Below the pieces are notes generated by a model. The model had not been told where the DNA came from. It saw only the letters and a program-made list of their open reading frames with translations, and made no database searches. From positions 7,090,501-7,154,500 of the forward strand of contig NC_060028.1 of assembly GCF_021134715.1 (NCBI RefSeq): a stretch of 64,000 nt of DNA, read 5' to 3'. The stretch's first letter is position 1, and each line of letters starts with the position of its first letter. Origin of the DNA: Daphnia pulex. Lineage: Eukaryota > Arthropoda > Branchiopoda > Diplostraca > Daphniidae. Shown in pieces: positions 1-12,784 of this stretch. The position numbers and the translations under genes are program-made.

Positions 1-135
1 AGCCAAGTTGATGAACGTCAGTCGCTCGTTCTATAGTGAAGGCAGCGCGTCGAATTTTAAAACACTCTTTTCATTCGGCTCTCATCCGTGAACCGTTACG
101 TCGCACACGCGGACGGTTATCGAGGCGTACTCGTA

Positions 136-3100
136 ATGTTTACTAGGCTACCAAGATCTTTGGCAGCATATGGTCCTTCACTCCTGCTGGTTGTTGTCGT
201 GGTCTTGGCCATTAAGCCTATATCCTTTGAAATACCATCAGGACCCGTTACAGTCGAGTGGGTTAGATTTAACGCCAAACCTGTATAGGGAGAAGTGAGA
301 ATGAGGCACACATTCAGTGAATATGTTGACAGAATAGAAGGAAAAATAGAATCCCGTTACGCACCGATTTTTTCCTTCTTTCCCCATTTCTATTTTTTTT
401 TCCCCGATAGATTTTCAACTAGATGAGAATTAACGAGGACTGGTAGCCTCCTTTTGCAAACAGTGGTCAATATAAGAAATTTAATTATTGGTACAATCTC
501 TCTCACACATAGATAATACACGGCGTTCATCTCGAATCGGAACACGTGATGAAGCGCAGGAGCTTAGACCAGCGGCTTCGCGTAAAAATATATTACGACA
601 CCAGCGTTTATAAGTACACCATAAAATTGCTTAATAAAAATGATTGGTTTTTGTAATATCGAATTTATTCGTTTTTGTGTACTGTGCAGGTTAGACGAGG
701 CCATGTTTGAACTCATCAATGTGAGTAGTATACATTTTCCATTCCAGTTTGACGAGATTTTCTCATGCATTGTACATTGACATTTGACAGAATACGGTTC
801 TTCCTGAAGCCGTCAGCTATTGGGAACGGGCTTTGATGGTCCGCAAGACGGAATCGGTTATCCGCCTGAGTCGGTAAATTTTCCAGTCTTTCTTGTTCGT
901 TTCCCGCATACTGTAAACCGAAAAAAAAAAGAAAAAGAAAAATAGGTAATGAAGGTGATTTCTTTTGTCTTTGTTTATTTCTTGTGACCATAGAAAATGC
1001 CGAAACAATCAAGTGTTCCTGGTTCCCAACGATCCTCATCCCTATTGCATGAATGCGTGCGAGGCTGCCACAATGTGTGGAGAAGTTCAGGTGCCAGAAC
1101 ATCACCTTGAGGTTTGTGTTATCATCATCCGACCAAATTATACGACCACTTTGCCAAAAAACGTTTTCTGTTTTTTTATAGTCGTGCCGGGTATGCGATG
1201 CCCAAGGCAAGCAGTGCCGCTCTCTGGGAGAAGGAGCCGGAGTAGGTATCAAGGATGCAGATTTCGTCTTCTACGTTTCAGCTATGGATACTGGTAATTT
1301 AACACACACATTATTCGTGTGGTATACTGCTTAAGTATACGCTTGCACCTTTCAAACGCAACTGGCTGAAATGTATTTAAAATGTGTTATCTTTTTTTCA
1401 ACAGAGCGTTGCCAGAAGGGAATGACTGTGGCTTATGCCGCCCATTGTCAACAAGAGGTTTCACTCGATAGGTGATTTTCTAATTTTCTAATTTCTTTCC
1501 TGTTAAGAAAACTAAGAGAGCGCAGAGTGAAAATCTGCCCCCATATTGAAACCGCACATAAAAATTGTGTTAATTACGGTTCTAACAACTCCCGCTGCTG
1601 CTACTAACTAGTCGTTGATGTGAATAGGAAATTCAACGGTTTTACTAAATTTTTCCCTTCCTCAGTGCGGAAGGTAGTAACTGTGAGGGCGCAGTTTTTT
1701 TTTTCGCCATCGCGAACGGTTCGTTCCGTGATGGGATTTCCGTGCAGCTCGGCGTGAGACTCGTATCACCAACCTGGAAAAACACATACATAGTTAACGG
1801 GTCATTCGGTTTCCACTAGCTTGAGAAACAGATATCGTAACTGGACGTGGATCAGTGCGCATCTTGGTGTTCTAACGAGTGTGACAGGTGGTGCTGCCAT
1901 ATCACACCGAGATGATCAGATTCACCTCATTACCGCATTCCTGTTTACTACGTTACTATACGTCTCGTTCCACTTACTGCGATTCACCTACTCTTTAAGT
2001 TCTTGTATAGAGGATTATTACAGGTGTAACAGATTTCTGTGTCCCGTCTTTCGCTCCCAATTCCAGGCCGATTGCTGGACATGCAAACTTGTGTCCACGT
2101 AGCATCAGCACCAAACTTCCCGAGCTTGACGTTCTCATCTCTACAGTTAAACACGAGATTCTGCACGCCCTCGGCTTTTCGGTCAGCCTCTTTGCATTTT
2201 ACCGGGATTCCAAAGGATTGCCATTGACACCCCGCGACGAACACGGAAAACCTGCCCTCAACGAAAAGTATTTGATTTGATCTTTTTAATTCTTCCATTA
2301 GGCAATTATTTATTAACCGAATAATTTGGTTGTCTTCAAGTTTACAAGCTCGGCAGTGGAGTGAACGAGTTATCAAGAGAATCGTTCGCCCTGATTGGTT
2401 AGTCCGTGAAGGACGCGTTCGCAAAGAGGTGCACATGATGGTGACACCTCGCGTAGTTGAAGAAGTGCGCAAGCACTTTAATTGCAGCACATTAGAAGGT
2501 GCTGAGCTGGAAGACCAAGGGGGTGAAGGTATGAACTAGGTTCTTATTATGTTTAAGTTTGAAATCATGTACGTCATTACCATGTTTGACCCTTCGTAGG
2601 AACTGCATTGACCCATTGGGAGAAGAGAGCTTTTGAAAATGAAGCCATGACCGGGACGCATACTCAGAATCCAGTCTACTCACGCATCACCCTTGCCTTG
2701 ATGGAAGACACTGGTTGGTGGACGGAAATGTGATTTTTCTTTTTCTTCTGTCTTTTTAATATTTTCGTTGGTTGATCTTAGGTTGGTACAAAGCCAACAT
2801 GGAAATGGCCCAGCCACTTAATTGGGGACGAAACTTGGGATGCAATTTTGCCCAGCGCAGTTGTATGGAGTGGATGGAGACAAAGGCCGACAAGTAATTA
2901 TTCATTCGTAGAATTATGATGAATTGAAAAGTAATTGAATAATTTCATTTCAGGGAGCAACATTTACATCCTTATTGTAATCGAGTAAAACGGGATCCTT
3001 TAGAAACTGAATGTTCTGAAGATCGAAATTCGGTTGCCCTTTGCAACCTGGTTCAGCATACCTACCCACTTCCGGATCTTTACCAGAATTTCGAATTTAT

Positions 3101-3916
3101 TCCTCACATTAGTCAGACGGAGATACCTTATTATGGAGGATCAGTAGCTCTGGCCGACTTTTGTCCTTATATTCAAGAGTTCACCTGGCGTTCGGACAAC
3201 ATCGCCATTCGGGGTTCCAATTGCCTTTACGAAGAAAATAATCCCCGTAAGTGATAGTTGAATCGATTGTTTAATTATCAATTAAACTAATCACAATCTG
3301 TTAACTTCTGACAAGGTCCTGAACGTAATTTTGCCTTGGAATTGTACGGACCAAAGTCCAAATGCTTTGAGCATGCTGGTTCAATGTGGGAGGAGCGGAC
3401 ATGTCGGCAAGTACGTCAGTGGCAGCACTGGGGTTCCGGCTGCTACGAATACTCATGTCAAAACGGAAGACTCAATATTATTGTAAGTAATTGATTTCGT
3501 TTTTATTCTTCTTCAGAATTCATTTTCCTTTTAGCAATGACATTAATAATTAATATGTTTTGTTCCAGGTGGACAATCGAACATTTCCTTGCTACTATCC
3601 AGGACAGGAACTGCGCGTTCGCTTGCTTAGCCAAGGCTGGCTTCACGTCGGTTCACTCTCGTGCCCATCGTGCACTGAACTGTGTCAAGTAAGACTGTTG
3701 ACCGCAGCTACTTATGAATTCGCTTATTTATCACTGTTTCGTGCTTTAAAACAGGAGACCTTTTTGGCCGCTAATTCTTCATGCAAGCTTCCAATGCCCG
3801 ATCCGAGAGTTGGACAAATTTACCCTAACGATCCTCTAGATTGTGGCTCTCTGCGACCTGCTCATTCGGTCGCTTTGTCTGTGATATTTTTTGTAGCGCT
3901 GCAGCTTTTGACTTGA
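136..3916 (+). CDS. lmln: Leishmanolysin-like zinc metallopeptidase (invadolysin, family M8)
   Basis: Predicted cell-surface or secreted zinc endopeptidase of family M8. Exon model: 136-261, 513-613, 690-720, 791-873, 994-1111, 1182-1293, 1405-1471, 2067-2267, 2341-2528, 2600-2713, 2782-2893, 2954-3246, 3316-3482, 3569-3688, 3755-3916. This gives 1995 nt, 664 aa, with consistent phases. The start gives a hydrophobic leader ([12 protein letters not shown]). Family landmarks are the pre-catalytic stretch YYDTSVYK, then LLP-like [12 protein letters not shown], the cysteine-rich [25 protein letters not shown], the catalytic [10 protein letters not shown], and the downstream third zinc ligand in [15 protein letters not shown]. 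The last exon ends in a hydrophobic tail ([13 protein letters not shown]), which fits a GPI-anchor signal. AATAAA lies about 180 bp after the stop. The least certain parts are the first exon and its weak donor (gttaga); everything from 513 onward is well supported. Confidence 0.88.
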
Positions 3917-4612
3917 TTTCGTGTCAGTTTCCTTTCTCATTGAATTACCCAGCTACGAACATATAGTATTAAGAACTTAAATATTACGAATTGCCCCATC
4001 TCGATTAGGAGCATATTCTTTATCTTTTGTATTTGTATTTTTTTTTTGTCTCGACCTCTGACATCACTACATAGGCAAAGAATTGTATGTAAATAAACAA
4101 CATAAAAGCAATTTTCTTAAGGAGAATGTGGGGATCGGGTATTTCCCTCATCAATTGGAGGTTAGCTGGAATAACCCTTAAAGAACGGCAAAAAAACACA
4201 ACACTTTATTCCGCCTGGATAATTCTAGTTACTTGTCGCTGTGCCAACACCTGTAAAGGTGGTTGTTAACTCCGTTTGATTTTTAGACTTTTTTTTGGGG
4301 AGGAGGAAGTCCGGACGAAAATTTTTGTTAGATGCGATTCATTTAACAAAGCAACACCACGGAATTTACGCCTTGTTTTCACTGTCAGTGACCAGGTGGG
4401 CAGTGGTCCGTCGCCCAATGCCGCAGTCGCTCGCGTTTTTTTTTTTTTGTGCTCGAGTCTCTTTTCATTATCAACCGACGACGGAAGTGTTAAACTCTTG
4501 TCCCGCCAACGCTTGTTTTATCACGAAACAGTCCAACATCTAATAAGGTATCCAAATTTATCTAACCAAACTTATTAACTAATGCTCAATATTTCAATTT
4601 CTGTAGGAAATT

Positions 4613-6390
4613 ATGTTTTCCGTTTTGCTCAGCCATATTCCACTCCTTGTGCTTGTCAGTCCTTTATTTATCACTTACGTAAATAGTCGACCACAAAAGT
4701 TTTCGAGCGTTGCGGACTTTGGTATTCAATTTTTAAAAAAGTTACATTGTGAAATATTACGTACTGTTTACCGTTTATGAGGGATTATTAATTCAATTCA
4801 ATTAATTCAATTTTTCAAGAATACCAAAGTTGTTTAACATCAGAAGGACAGCCAGGCATTTGTAAATTGTCCGGGTTCTGTTCGTGGTCAAGCGCTGGGC
4901 AGCCGCTGCCTCCTCCAGACAAGACGACTGCTGGGGAAGTGGGCGGTCGTTACAATTGCGGTTCCACGGATGGTCAGCATCAAAGAATGGTAATTTATCA
5001 TCCTTCTCGCTCTATCAAAGCCTCACAATCACCTTCAATCAATCAATAACGACGACTGTATATTCTCGGCAACAGGTGTGCTGTCCGCCTGACGAGTCCA
5101 CGGTTCTATTCCCCGACAGTATTGACGTCAACTCATTTGAAAGTAGCGCCCGAAATGACACAGTTGCAATGCCCAGAATAGCCGTTGTAGAAGATGAGAA
5201 TTCGGCCGACAGTCTTCATACATGGCCCGGTGATTCCACTGAAAACATAATCTGGCCCCGATTACCTAGAAATTGCGGAAAAGTGCCCATCGACGTCATG
5301 CGAGCGCGAATCGCCGGAGGCGTTGTAGCTCCGAAAGGTTAATTGTGTTTCAGACTTTCCAGCAATTTAGTTTTAATAGCTTTTCTCTAATGATACCCGC
5401 CCTGTTGAACACAGGTGCCTGGCCGTGGTTGGCACGTCTGGGATACTGGGATGGAACGGGCATAACATACAATTGCGCTGGAGTTTTGATAACCAAACAT
5501 CATGTCCTGACTGCAGCTCATTGCGTCTACAACCGCCGTAACTTGTGCGTGATTACCTTGGATTATTTTTTCTGGTTAAATGTTATTTTTCATGTCTGGA
5601 CCGATATAATCATTCTTCAGAATATTTGTGCGGTTGGGCGATCACGGAACAACGGAATATGGGCCTCAAGATTACTACATCGAGCGTGTAACTGTGCATC
5701 AACGCTACGTCAAGAGTGGACGAGGATCGAGTTACGACATCGCAATAATCCGCTTATCCGACTTTATCCCTTTTACCAGTAAGTACTTAACTTAAAGTTA
5801 TTTCTGTGCAAATGAGAACAGACCGTTTGTTTCAGGTGATATTCAACCCATTTGTCTACCGATCGATCGCCGTTGGGGTTCCCTGGACATTGCAGGGATT
5901 TCTGGTTATGTAGCTGGATGGGGTTCTACTTCTTACTGTATTTTATTTTTGCTTACTTTCAATTGGATTTGAAGGGCTTCGTTGTTTATTGCTTCTTGGA
6001 AATTTCACAGATGAACCGGCGTCCAGTGTTTTGATGGAAGTTCAGCTGCCTGTTGTTTCACAGTCTAAATGCGCCCGAGCTTATCGATCTCACAGCCAAT
6101 TGAGGATTGACGGAACAGTTTTATGCGCCGGCCTGGATTCTGGAGGCAAAGATGCGTGTCGGGTAATGCCTAATTGTGCCAGCATGGAATTCATTTAATC
6201 CACGACTCCGATGCTCTTTCATATAATTCAGGGAGACTCAGGCGCCCCACTGATGTTTCAAGTTGGGGAGAAATTTGTCGTCGTCGGTCTGGTTTCTTTC
6301 GGTGTCCGATGCGCGACGCCTGGATATCCTGGAGTCTACTCCCGCGTTTCTGTCTTTACCGACTGGATACTGCAAAACATCTCTCGGTGA
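4613..6390 (+). CDS. Clip-domain trypsin-like serine protease 1
   Basis: Secreted S1-family protease of the arthropod clip type, the class used in immune and developmental proteolytic cascades. Exons: 4613-4721, 4820-4989, 5076-5337, 5415-5544, 5621-5778, 5836-5937, 6011-6162, 6232-6390 (1242 nt, 413 aa, phases consistent). A signal peptide (LLSHIPLLVLVSPLFIT) is followed by a clip domain with six cysteines: SC, GIC, GFC, YNC and VCC. A linker leads to the activation site ARIAGGVV. The catalytic triad is visible: His in LTAAHC, Asp in SYDIAII, Ser in GDSGAP. The residue six before the catalytic Ser is Asp (KDACRGDS), predicting cleavage after Arg/Lys. Oddities: the usual GDSGGP is GDSGAP, and CQGD is CRGD. 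The following gene shares the same architecture, suggesting tandem duplication. Confidence 0.88.
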
Positions 6391-7894
6391 CTTTTAAGAG
6401 CAAACAAAAAACTTTCGTGCGTACGCTGGGACCCGAAAATGAAGTGTTCAATTTCAATGGAATATATGTAAATGCTTGCCAAATTTTGCTACTAATTTTT
6501 AAAGGAAAAGGAATCGTCTCGAATTATTTTTATTTGTACTTCCAAAAATAGCCTTTTTTAGAATTTATTTGTCAAAGGGGATAAAAGTCGGCAACCATCT
6601 TCTTATTGGTCATCTTATTTTTACGATGAGGTACAATGCGAGCATCGTGTGGTCTGATGTTGTTGCGTTCTTTCACCGACTCGAAGGCCGTAATAAACTT
6701 CTAACCATAAGCAAAATACCAATAAGCAAACCAGAAAGTCGAAAGAACAAAAAAACAATAAACAGACGGTGACTTTGCTGGGGAAAATCCCAACATTCTT
6801 TTGAGTACGAAGAAAGAGCAAAATCCTTCTGGTGTGTATTAAATAAGGATTGGGGTCCTGGCACTGGAGGGTACACACTTTATTTCTTCTTGATTAAACG
6901 AGATTATAGGTCCCGGACCCATTACGGCGTGACGTCATTCTTCGGTGAAACATTTTCTTCATGTTCCATGAAAGTATAATGAAGAAAATAATTCCATCGT
7001 TATGTATAAAATATGCGGGACGTCGTGGTGAGTAAATTTATTCATTTCTCAGAGAGCGGTGGCGAAATGTTGTAATTCTTGAATGACGACTACTCTTGCA
7101 AATGAACGATGGAAGACTAGCCCGGAATAACCCGGAGGCAGTAGGAAACGTTGAGAAATAGACAACCAAAAGAAGGCGCGGAGTAGGCGGAGTTTCACAC
7201 ACATAAATTCCAGCCCTCCAGAGAGATTCGGCAGTCGGAGCGTGTGCAGTGGAAGTGCCAAAACAGTGGGTGGGCAGCAGTGTGCGCTCAAGTGGCGACT
7301 TGAACGCACGTTTGAAAGCGTATATTCATCGTCCAAATCATATTTCTATTTCGCTGGCTGGCGTTGGAATCGGTTCACAAGTGAAACTCGTTTCGTTTCG
7401 TTAATAGAATTGTGTGTTCTCAATACGTCAACAATTGGGGTTTCCTCCTCCTAAACAAAACATAACGTGAGTCACGTCATTTGACTTTCATTTTCTCCTT
7501 TCCCTGTCCGCAGGCCCTGCTGGGTATTGCCCAGGTGTTGCGACTTTCGACCGTCAATTATACGGCCCTTCTGTCTGGGTATTTCCCAGTGCCCGCCAGT
7601 CAGATCCATCGGCTCTTCTCTCTTGGCAGGCAGGAGCAGGCCAGCCATATTTACCTAGTACTTCTTCTTTGTTTGCTTATTATTTGTTTCACTCTGTCGT
7701 GGAATAACATTGAAGCCAACATCAAGGCTGCTGACACAGCTCCCGGAAGATTGTTTATAATTTTTGCCCTGTCTGTTTTAACTTAAAAGACTTGGGAATT
7801 TTGCAGGTAGATCACCAATTTCAGATTAGTGGACAGGACTTGTACTTCAGCAAACCTCTCCTAACCGAAAAAAAAACAGACCCACACACACACC
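6391..7894. other. Intergenic/leader interval between the two proteases
   Basis: No convincing coding exon. It should hold the 3' UTR of protease 1 and the promoter and 5' UTR of protease 2. A gtgagt donor-like site near 7467 and an acceptor-like ccgcag near 7513 suggest a non-coding leader exon upstream of the ATG at 7895, but this cannot be proven from sequence alone. Confidence 0.4.
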
Positions 7895-9808
7895 ATGCGT
7901 GAAATAACGCTTCTTCTAGTGCCATTGCTCTTCGTCCTCTTCATCTGCTCCGTCCAAGGTCATTTGCTCCGGCGGAGGAATTACAAGCCACTGCCATGGA
8001 GACCGGATACCCGGCTACATAAAAGACAAGGTAATCATGGCTGTGTGTCCAACATCCTTCATCTTTGTAAAAAAAAAAAAAAGACAGAACAATAATACCA
8101 GCATGACATTTAGTTTTGAAACATCACCTTTCCCTTTTTTTCATTTTTGCCTGAAATGAATTTAGTGAATTTTGGAGAAGAGGAAACGTCAGAAATCAGC
8201 AGTCTCACCACGGGTTTTAACGGGGGTGGAATAAACGATTGTCAAACTCCAGAAGGAGTCGTAGGAACCTGCACACCCTTGACAAATTGTCCGCATCTGG
8301 CTGACATGTTATCTGTACCAAGCCCGGCTATACTCAACTTTCTTCGACAATCCATTTGCGGTTATGAAGGTTACGATCCTAAGGTATTTCTATACCTGCC
8401 CTACCTGTGCCTAAAGCGTGTGAATTTAACAGCAATTTTGTCGTCATGTTTAGGTGTGTTGTTCGTACCCAACGGGTATGGAAAATGTCGACTCATCGGC
8501 GTTCTTCTTCGGAGAATCCACCGGAGAAATACCTCCACCATTCGTTCCGAAACCACCGGTACGTCCACCGCCACACCCGGGTCGGCCTAGCGTTTTGCCA
8601 GCTCGATGTGGAAATACCAACGCCACAAGTACCCGAATTGTTGGTGGTGAGGATGCTCCACCAGGTGAACATATTATTGTTGCAATATTCCAATAAGGAC
8701 AATTCGTTAATTAGAGTGATCTCTTTAACAGGTGCCTGGCCATGGATAGCACTTCTGGGCTACAAGGATCCTATTACCCAGCAGGTTGACCACTTGTGTG
8801 GTGGTGCTTTGATCAGTTCGCAATATGTAATTACAGCAGCTCATTGCGTTTACAACAAAAAAGATTTGTATGTCAGCACGGAATCAGCCAATGTGCTATG
8901 CCTTGATTAGAAGTTGATGGATGAAATTAATTTTTAGGTATTCGGTTCGTGTAGGAGAACACGTTCTCCAAAGCGACATGGACGGTAATAGACATCAAGA
9001 TGTGCTGATTGCGAGTCGCATGCCGCACGAAGGCTTCGATTCCGTTAGCTTTCAGAATGATATCGCCATCTTGAAACTGGCTGTGAGAGTGGAATTTACA
9101 GGCAAGTCGTTTTAAAATCAAAGTATTGTTTCATTAAATTAATGTATCTTTGTTATATTATGGCAGCGGAAGTGCAACCTATATGCTTGCCCATGGATCC
9201 ATTGATCCGAAATAAAAATTACGTCAGGTCCAATCCGTTTGTCGCAGGGTGGGGAGCAACATCTTTCAGTGAGTGTTGTCTTTCATTTTTCTCTAGAAAA
9301 GTATCTTTTCCTGTCTAAACTTGTCTTAACCGACAAAGGTTAAGTGTTTTTCATGTTACATTACCTTGTTGCGCCGTTCAGATCTACCTCCCTTTTCGTT
9401 TTGTACCTTCCATTATATTTAATAATTTTTTTTTCAGATGGACCATCAAGTTTGACGCTCAGAGAAGTGCAGATTCCCGTCGTTACGCAAGAGAGCTGCA
9501 AAGAATCCTACAAGAATTTTAAAACGGTTGTTGTTGACCAATCCGTTTTGTGCGCTGGACTGGGTAAAGGAGGCAAAGATGCGTGTCAGGTATGAAGAGA
9601 AAGTCAAACTGAATGATAATTTGGTTAACATGTGTTATTTCACTAATTCTAGGGAGATTCTGGGGGACCTTTGATGATCCCTGATAAAGATCGCTTCTAT
9701 TTACTTGGCGTCGTCTCATTTGGCTACAAATGCGCGGTGCCCGGATTTCCTGGCGTCTATACCCGAATTCCTTTTTATCTCGATTGGATTTTGTCCAAAA
9801 TGCAATAA
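7895..9808 (+). CDS. Clip-domain trypsin-like serine protease 2
   Basis: Secreted S1 protease with an N-terminal clip domain. Exons: 7895-8030, 8166-8383, 8454-8664, 8732-8867, 8938-9101, 9167-9268, 9438-9589, 9653-9808 (1275 nt, 424 aa). The signal peptide is [18 protein letters not shown]. Clip cysteines are NDC, GTC, TNC, SIC and VCC. A proline-rich linker ([20 protein letters not shown]) precedes the activation site TRIVGGED. The catalytic residues are His in ITAAHC, Asp in QNDIAIL and Ser in CQGDSGGPL. Asp at the base of the specificity pocket (KDACQGDS) predicts trypsin-like specificity. Exon boundaries in the protease domain match those of the upstream protease. The intron after 9101 has to start with GC (gcaagt) to keep the frame, so it is read as a GC-AG intron. 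The stop overlaps an AATAAA hexamer (about 9805-9810). Confidence 0.9.
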
Positions 9809-10021
9809 ATTAACATTAATGGAGCCTGGAAGTTGGAAATTTGAAAATCAATACTCTTGTATCTTACCGAGTTTACACGATTCTGTTGGAAAATTATACT
9901 AGCTGACATATGAGGTATAGATTTATCCTCGAATATGTATGATTATATATTATGCAATTGAATCCAAGTATTACGAAATGAATGATGTCGCAGAATTCGA
10001 AGAATAGAGTACCGTCGTTAG
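9809..10021. other. 3' flank of protease 2 up to the LTR element
   Basis: AT-rich sequence with no exon signal. It ends at the 4-bp target duplication TTAG (10018-10021) that borders the LTR retrotransposon. Confidence 0.6.
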
Positions 10022-10538
10022 TGTTGCCACACCACGCGGGTTACGGAACGGAAAAGACACAAACGGAACGTCAATTAGTCAAGCCAATGTATTTGTAACA
10101 ACGTCTACTGGTTGCCTGCCAATAAACACAAATAACACGGGCACAAACGGAGAATCGGGACGAGAGACGAACACAATGGCTGCCAAACCAAGTGTCTCGA
10201 CACAAATCAAAGTGAAATCCAGAAAGGAGATCCCGTCGTGGGCTCCAACAATTCAGGATGCACACACACACAAAATACACACACACGATTAACTTAAATA
10301 AGTACGAACGTAAAGGCCGCCACGCTACGTGACGACCCAGGAAGAAAACTTGCACGTGCTGGAGAAGCCAAAACGGAGAGGAAAAAACGGAGCGGAGATG
10401 TGTGTCGCGCGGCGAAAAGATTCTAACTGTCTCGTGGTGATAAGCTCCGCCCTTCTTCTCCGATTTCCTTACCCCCCTCGCGGAGTTGCCAGATCCAATT
10501 TGGGGGAAACGCTTTTGGCGGGCTTTAGAACGGCAACA
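10022..10538 (-). repeat. 3' LTR of the BEL/Pao element
   Basis: 517-bp repeat nearly identical to the 5' LTR; the visible differences are near 10078 and 10423. Contains a short CA-rich microsatellite. Confidence 0.93.
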
Positions 10539-11169
10539 TCGCCGGCCCTGCGCTTCGCTGTGCTAAGCGCACCTTCCCGATCCCGTATAGAGTCGAGAAC
10601 AGGCTCTGGCACTTGCTCGTAGCGAGGGAAAATGGTAGATTGACGGCTAAAATTCGGAAGCGGTGGTTTCTTGATTCGTCCGCCGACGCCTTGCAGAACA
10701 TGATGGTCGGAAAACGGGACAAATTCGGTCAAATTTGCGGTCTTGTAGACTTGACAGCCGGCCCGTGAGTCGTCTACATCTCGATGCAAGTTCGGCGGAG
10801 TTTGTTGAGGATTGACAATGGAGCCAGCTTGTACGTCGTCTGCTGAAACTCCTCTTGAAGCTCCTCCTTTTTTTCGGAACGGTAGGCCTGATGATGTTCA
10901 CTTTCGTGCTTGAGGGATCGGCCTCGATTGATTGCTGCTGCACGGGGTCACATTCCATTCTTCTTGACTCGGAATGGTTACTATTTTGCGGGTTTTCGTT
11001 GAGTTGTCCACTTGGCCCTGCGATACACCAACCGAAAGCTGTCAGGTACGCACGAGGGGCTCGTTGATTGGACGGATGTTTACGGATTTCAAATATTTCG
11101 ATGGCCGCGGGATGGTTCTGGCCAATCAAGATATCGACGTTCTCCCTTTTCGTGGAACAAACTGCACAG
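10539..11169 (-). pseudogene. BEL/Pao protease tail and pol remnant
   Basis: Minus-strand continuation of the DUF1758 domain (KRENVDILIGQNHPAAIEIF, then AYLTAFGWCIAGPSGQ). It passes, with frame changes, into a short stretch typical of the pol linker before integrase (DHHVLQGVGGRIKKPPLP, about 10665-10725). It then runs directly to the LTR. The several kilobases that normally encode reverse transcriptase, RNase H and integrase are missing. Confidence 0.75.
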
Positions 11170-11810
11170 CCGCGTTAAACTGCTTATTTTAACGATTTCC
11201 AGTACCTACACACCCCTAACAGTTTCAGTACCCTTCAAAAGGGTCTAATATGCTACTGAAACGCAATTCAGTATTTTACTGTACTTGCTTAAGTACAAAT
11301 TCCCTACTAACCATTCATTTGCCTACTTTTTACGTTATTCCTAGTGAAACGGTTAGTAGGCATAGTTCTGTTAAGTAGGTTGGTCCAGCAGTTTATAAAG
11401 ATTTAGTTAGTAGTCTGAAAAATTCAGTATGTTCAGGTAGGGTTAGTAGTTTGATTTTAAAAAGTAATGAATAATAAAAGCAATGTAGGTTATAGCTAGT
11501 AGTTTACAAAAATTTAGTACTTTTGTTATAAGTAGTGTGAACAATTCAGTACCTTTGATCACTAGTTCAGAAAGTTCAGTAGGAAGGGTTAGTAGTTTGA
11601 TGGAAAAAAGTAATCAGTTGTAGGTAAGTCACATACAAAATTTTAAGTATGTTTTCACATCATTGCAGTTTAAGTAGGGTACAAGGAATAAGTAGTATTC
11701 GTTAGAATAGTGGCATGACTTTGCTCCGAGCTACCCGCTGATTTGTTTAATAAGTGAGCTATAGTGCAACCTCATCTACTATCAATTAGTGATTTATTGT
11801 TTAGACGAAA

Positions 11811-12770
11811 ATGGCTGCTAAATGTACCAAAGTCAAGTGTCAGATGTGTCCCCAGTTAATCGATTTGACAAATCCAATAGATTTTTTCCACCACATCAGA
11901 GTATTCCACTCGTTTTCGTCAAATTTTTCAGTGCAATGCAAGTATCGGAATTGCAACCAGACTTACTTGGTGTACAATTCATTCAAGGCCCACTGGCATA
12001 GAAAACACGGGAGTGTTTTACAGCCTCAAAATCATTTGTTAGATGACGGTAATCTTAAATTAGTTTATACTTAAATGGGTGCCTAAAAATTTGTTATGTT
12101 ATTTGTACCATATTTGAAAATTTATTTCAGCCAATGTTCTTGAACCAGAACTTCAGACTGGTGACGCAGAGAAAAGTAATTTGGAAGACACAGAAGCGAT
12201 AACAAACATGGACTTGGAAGACAGTGATGACAGTTCCAATTTTCTCCGTCATTCTGCTTGTTTGGAATGCATGGCAGATGTTGCTGCAATTTGGAATCCA
12301 ACAAGTGTAACTGATGTTGAATGGGAAGCAGCCGCATTACTGAGACTCAGGCAACAGTTCTATTTGCCATTTGAGGCACTGCTGTGTGTTTCTGACGCCA
12401 TTCATCAACATCATGACAAGAAATTACAGCAAGTAAAGGTAATTTATTTAAAATCAGTAATAATTGTTTGTGAAATTAACAAGTTCATCTTCTGTACTCT
12501 ACCATCTTACAGGAGCAGCTCATACCTCTTTTCAGTGATGAAACAACTCAATCACCTGCATTTCATACCATTTTCAACAAGTTGGGAGGTGAGGAAGACC
12601 TGACACGTTATCGACTAGAATCTATCTGGAAAAACTCATTCCCAGCCATCATGCCTATTGCTGTAATACTTAACGAAGGGAATCCTTCCTTTGAATGGGC
12701 TACAGATGCCCAGGGAAAATGTCTTTTGAAAGAAATCTACGAAGAGGGGTATCTCATTCCATTTTTGTAG
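11811..12770 (+). CDS. C2H2 zinc-finger protein of the nested element
   Basis: Three-exon model: 11811-12048, 12131-12438, 12513-12770; phases join cleanly. The N-terminus has two C2H2-like fingers: CQMCPQL...FFHHIRVFH and CKYRNCNQ...SFKAHWHRKH. An acidic linker follows (LEDTEAITNMDLEDSDDSS), then a helical region (DVEWEAAALLRLRQQFYLPF; GGEEDLTRYRLESIWKNSFP). Paired N-terminal C2H2 fingers before such helical regions are familiar from transposon-linked proteins in animal genomes, but I cannot name the family. The stop at 12768-12770 probably truncates it, because related coding fragments continue downstream. Confidence 0.55.
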
Positions 12771-12784
12771 CAGCTACAACAACT

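Noticed and set aside
10469-10789. Independent small gene on the minus strand next to the LTR
   Set aside because: Its sequence is the BEL pol linker (GGRIKKPPLP) running into the LTR; part of the retrotransposon.
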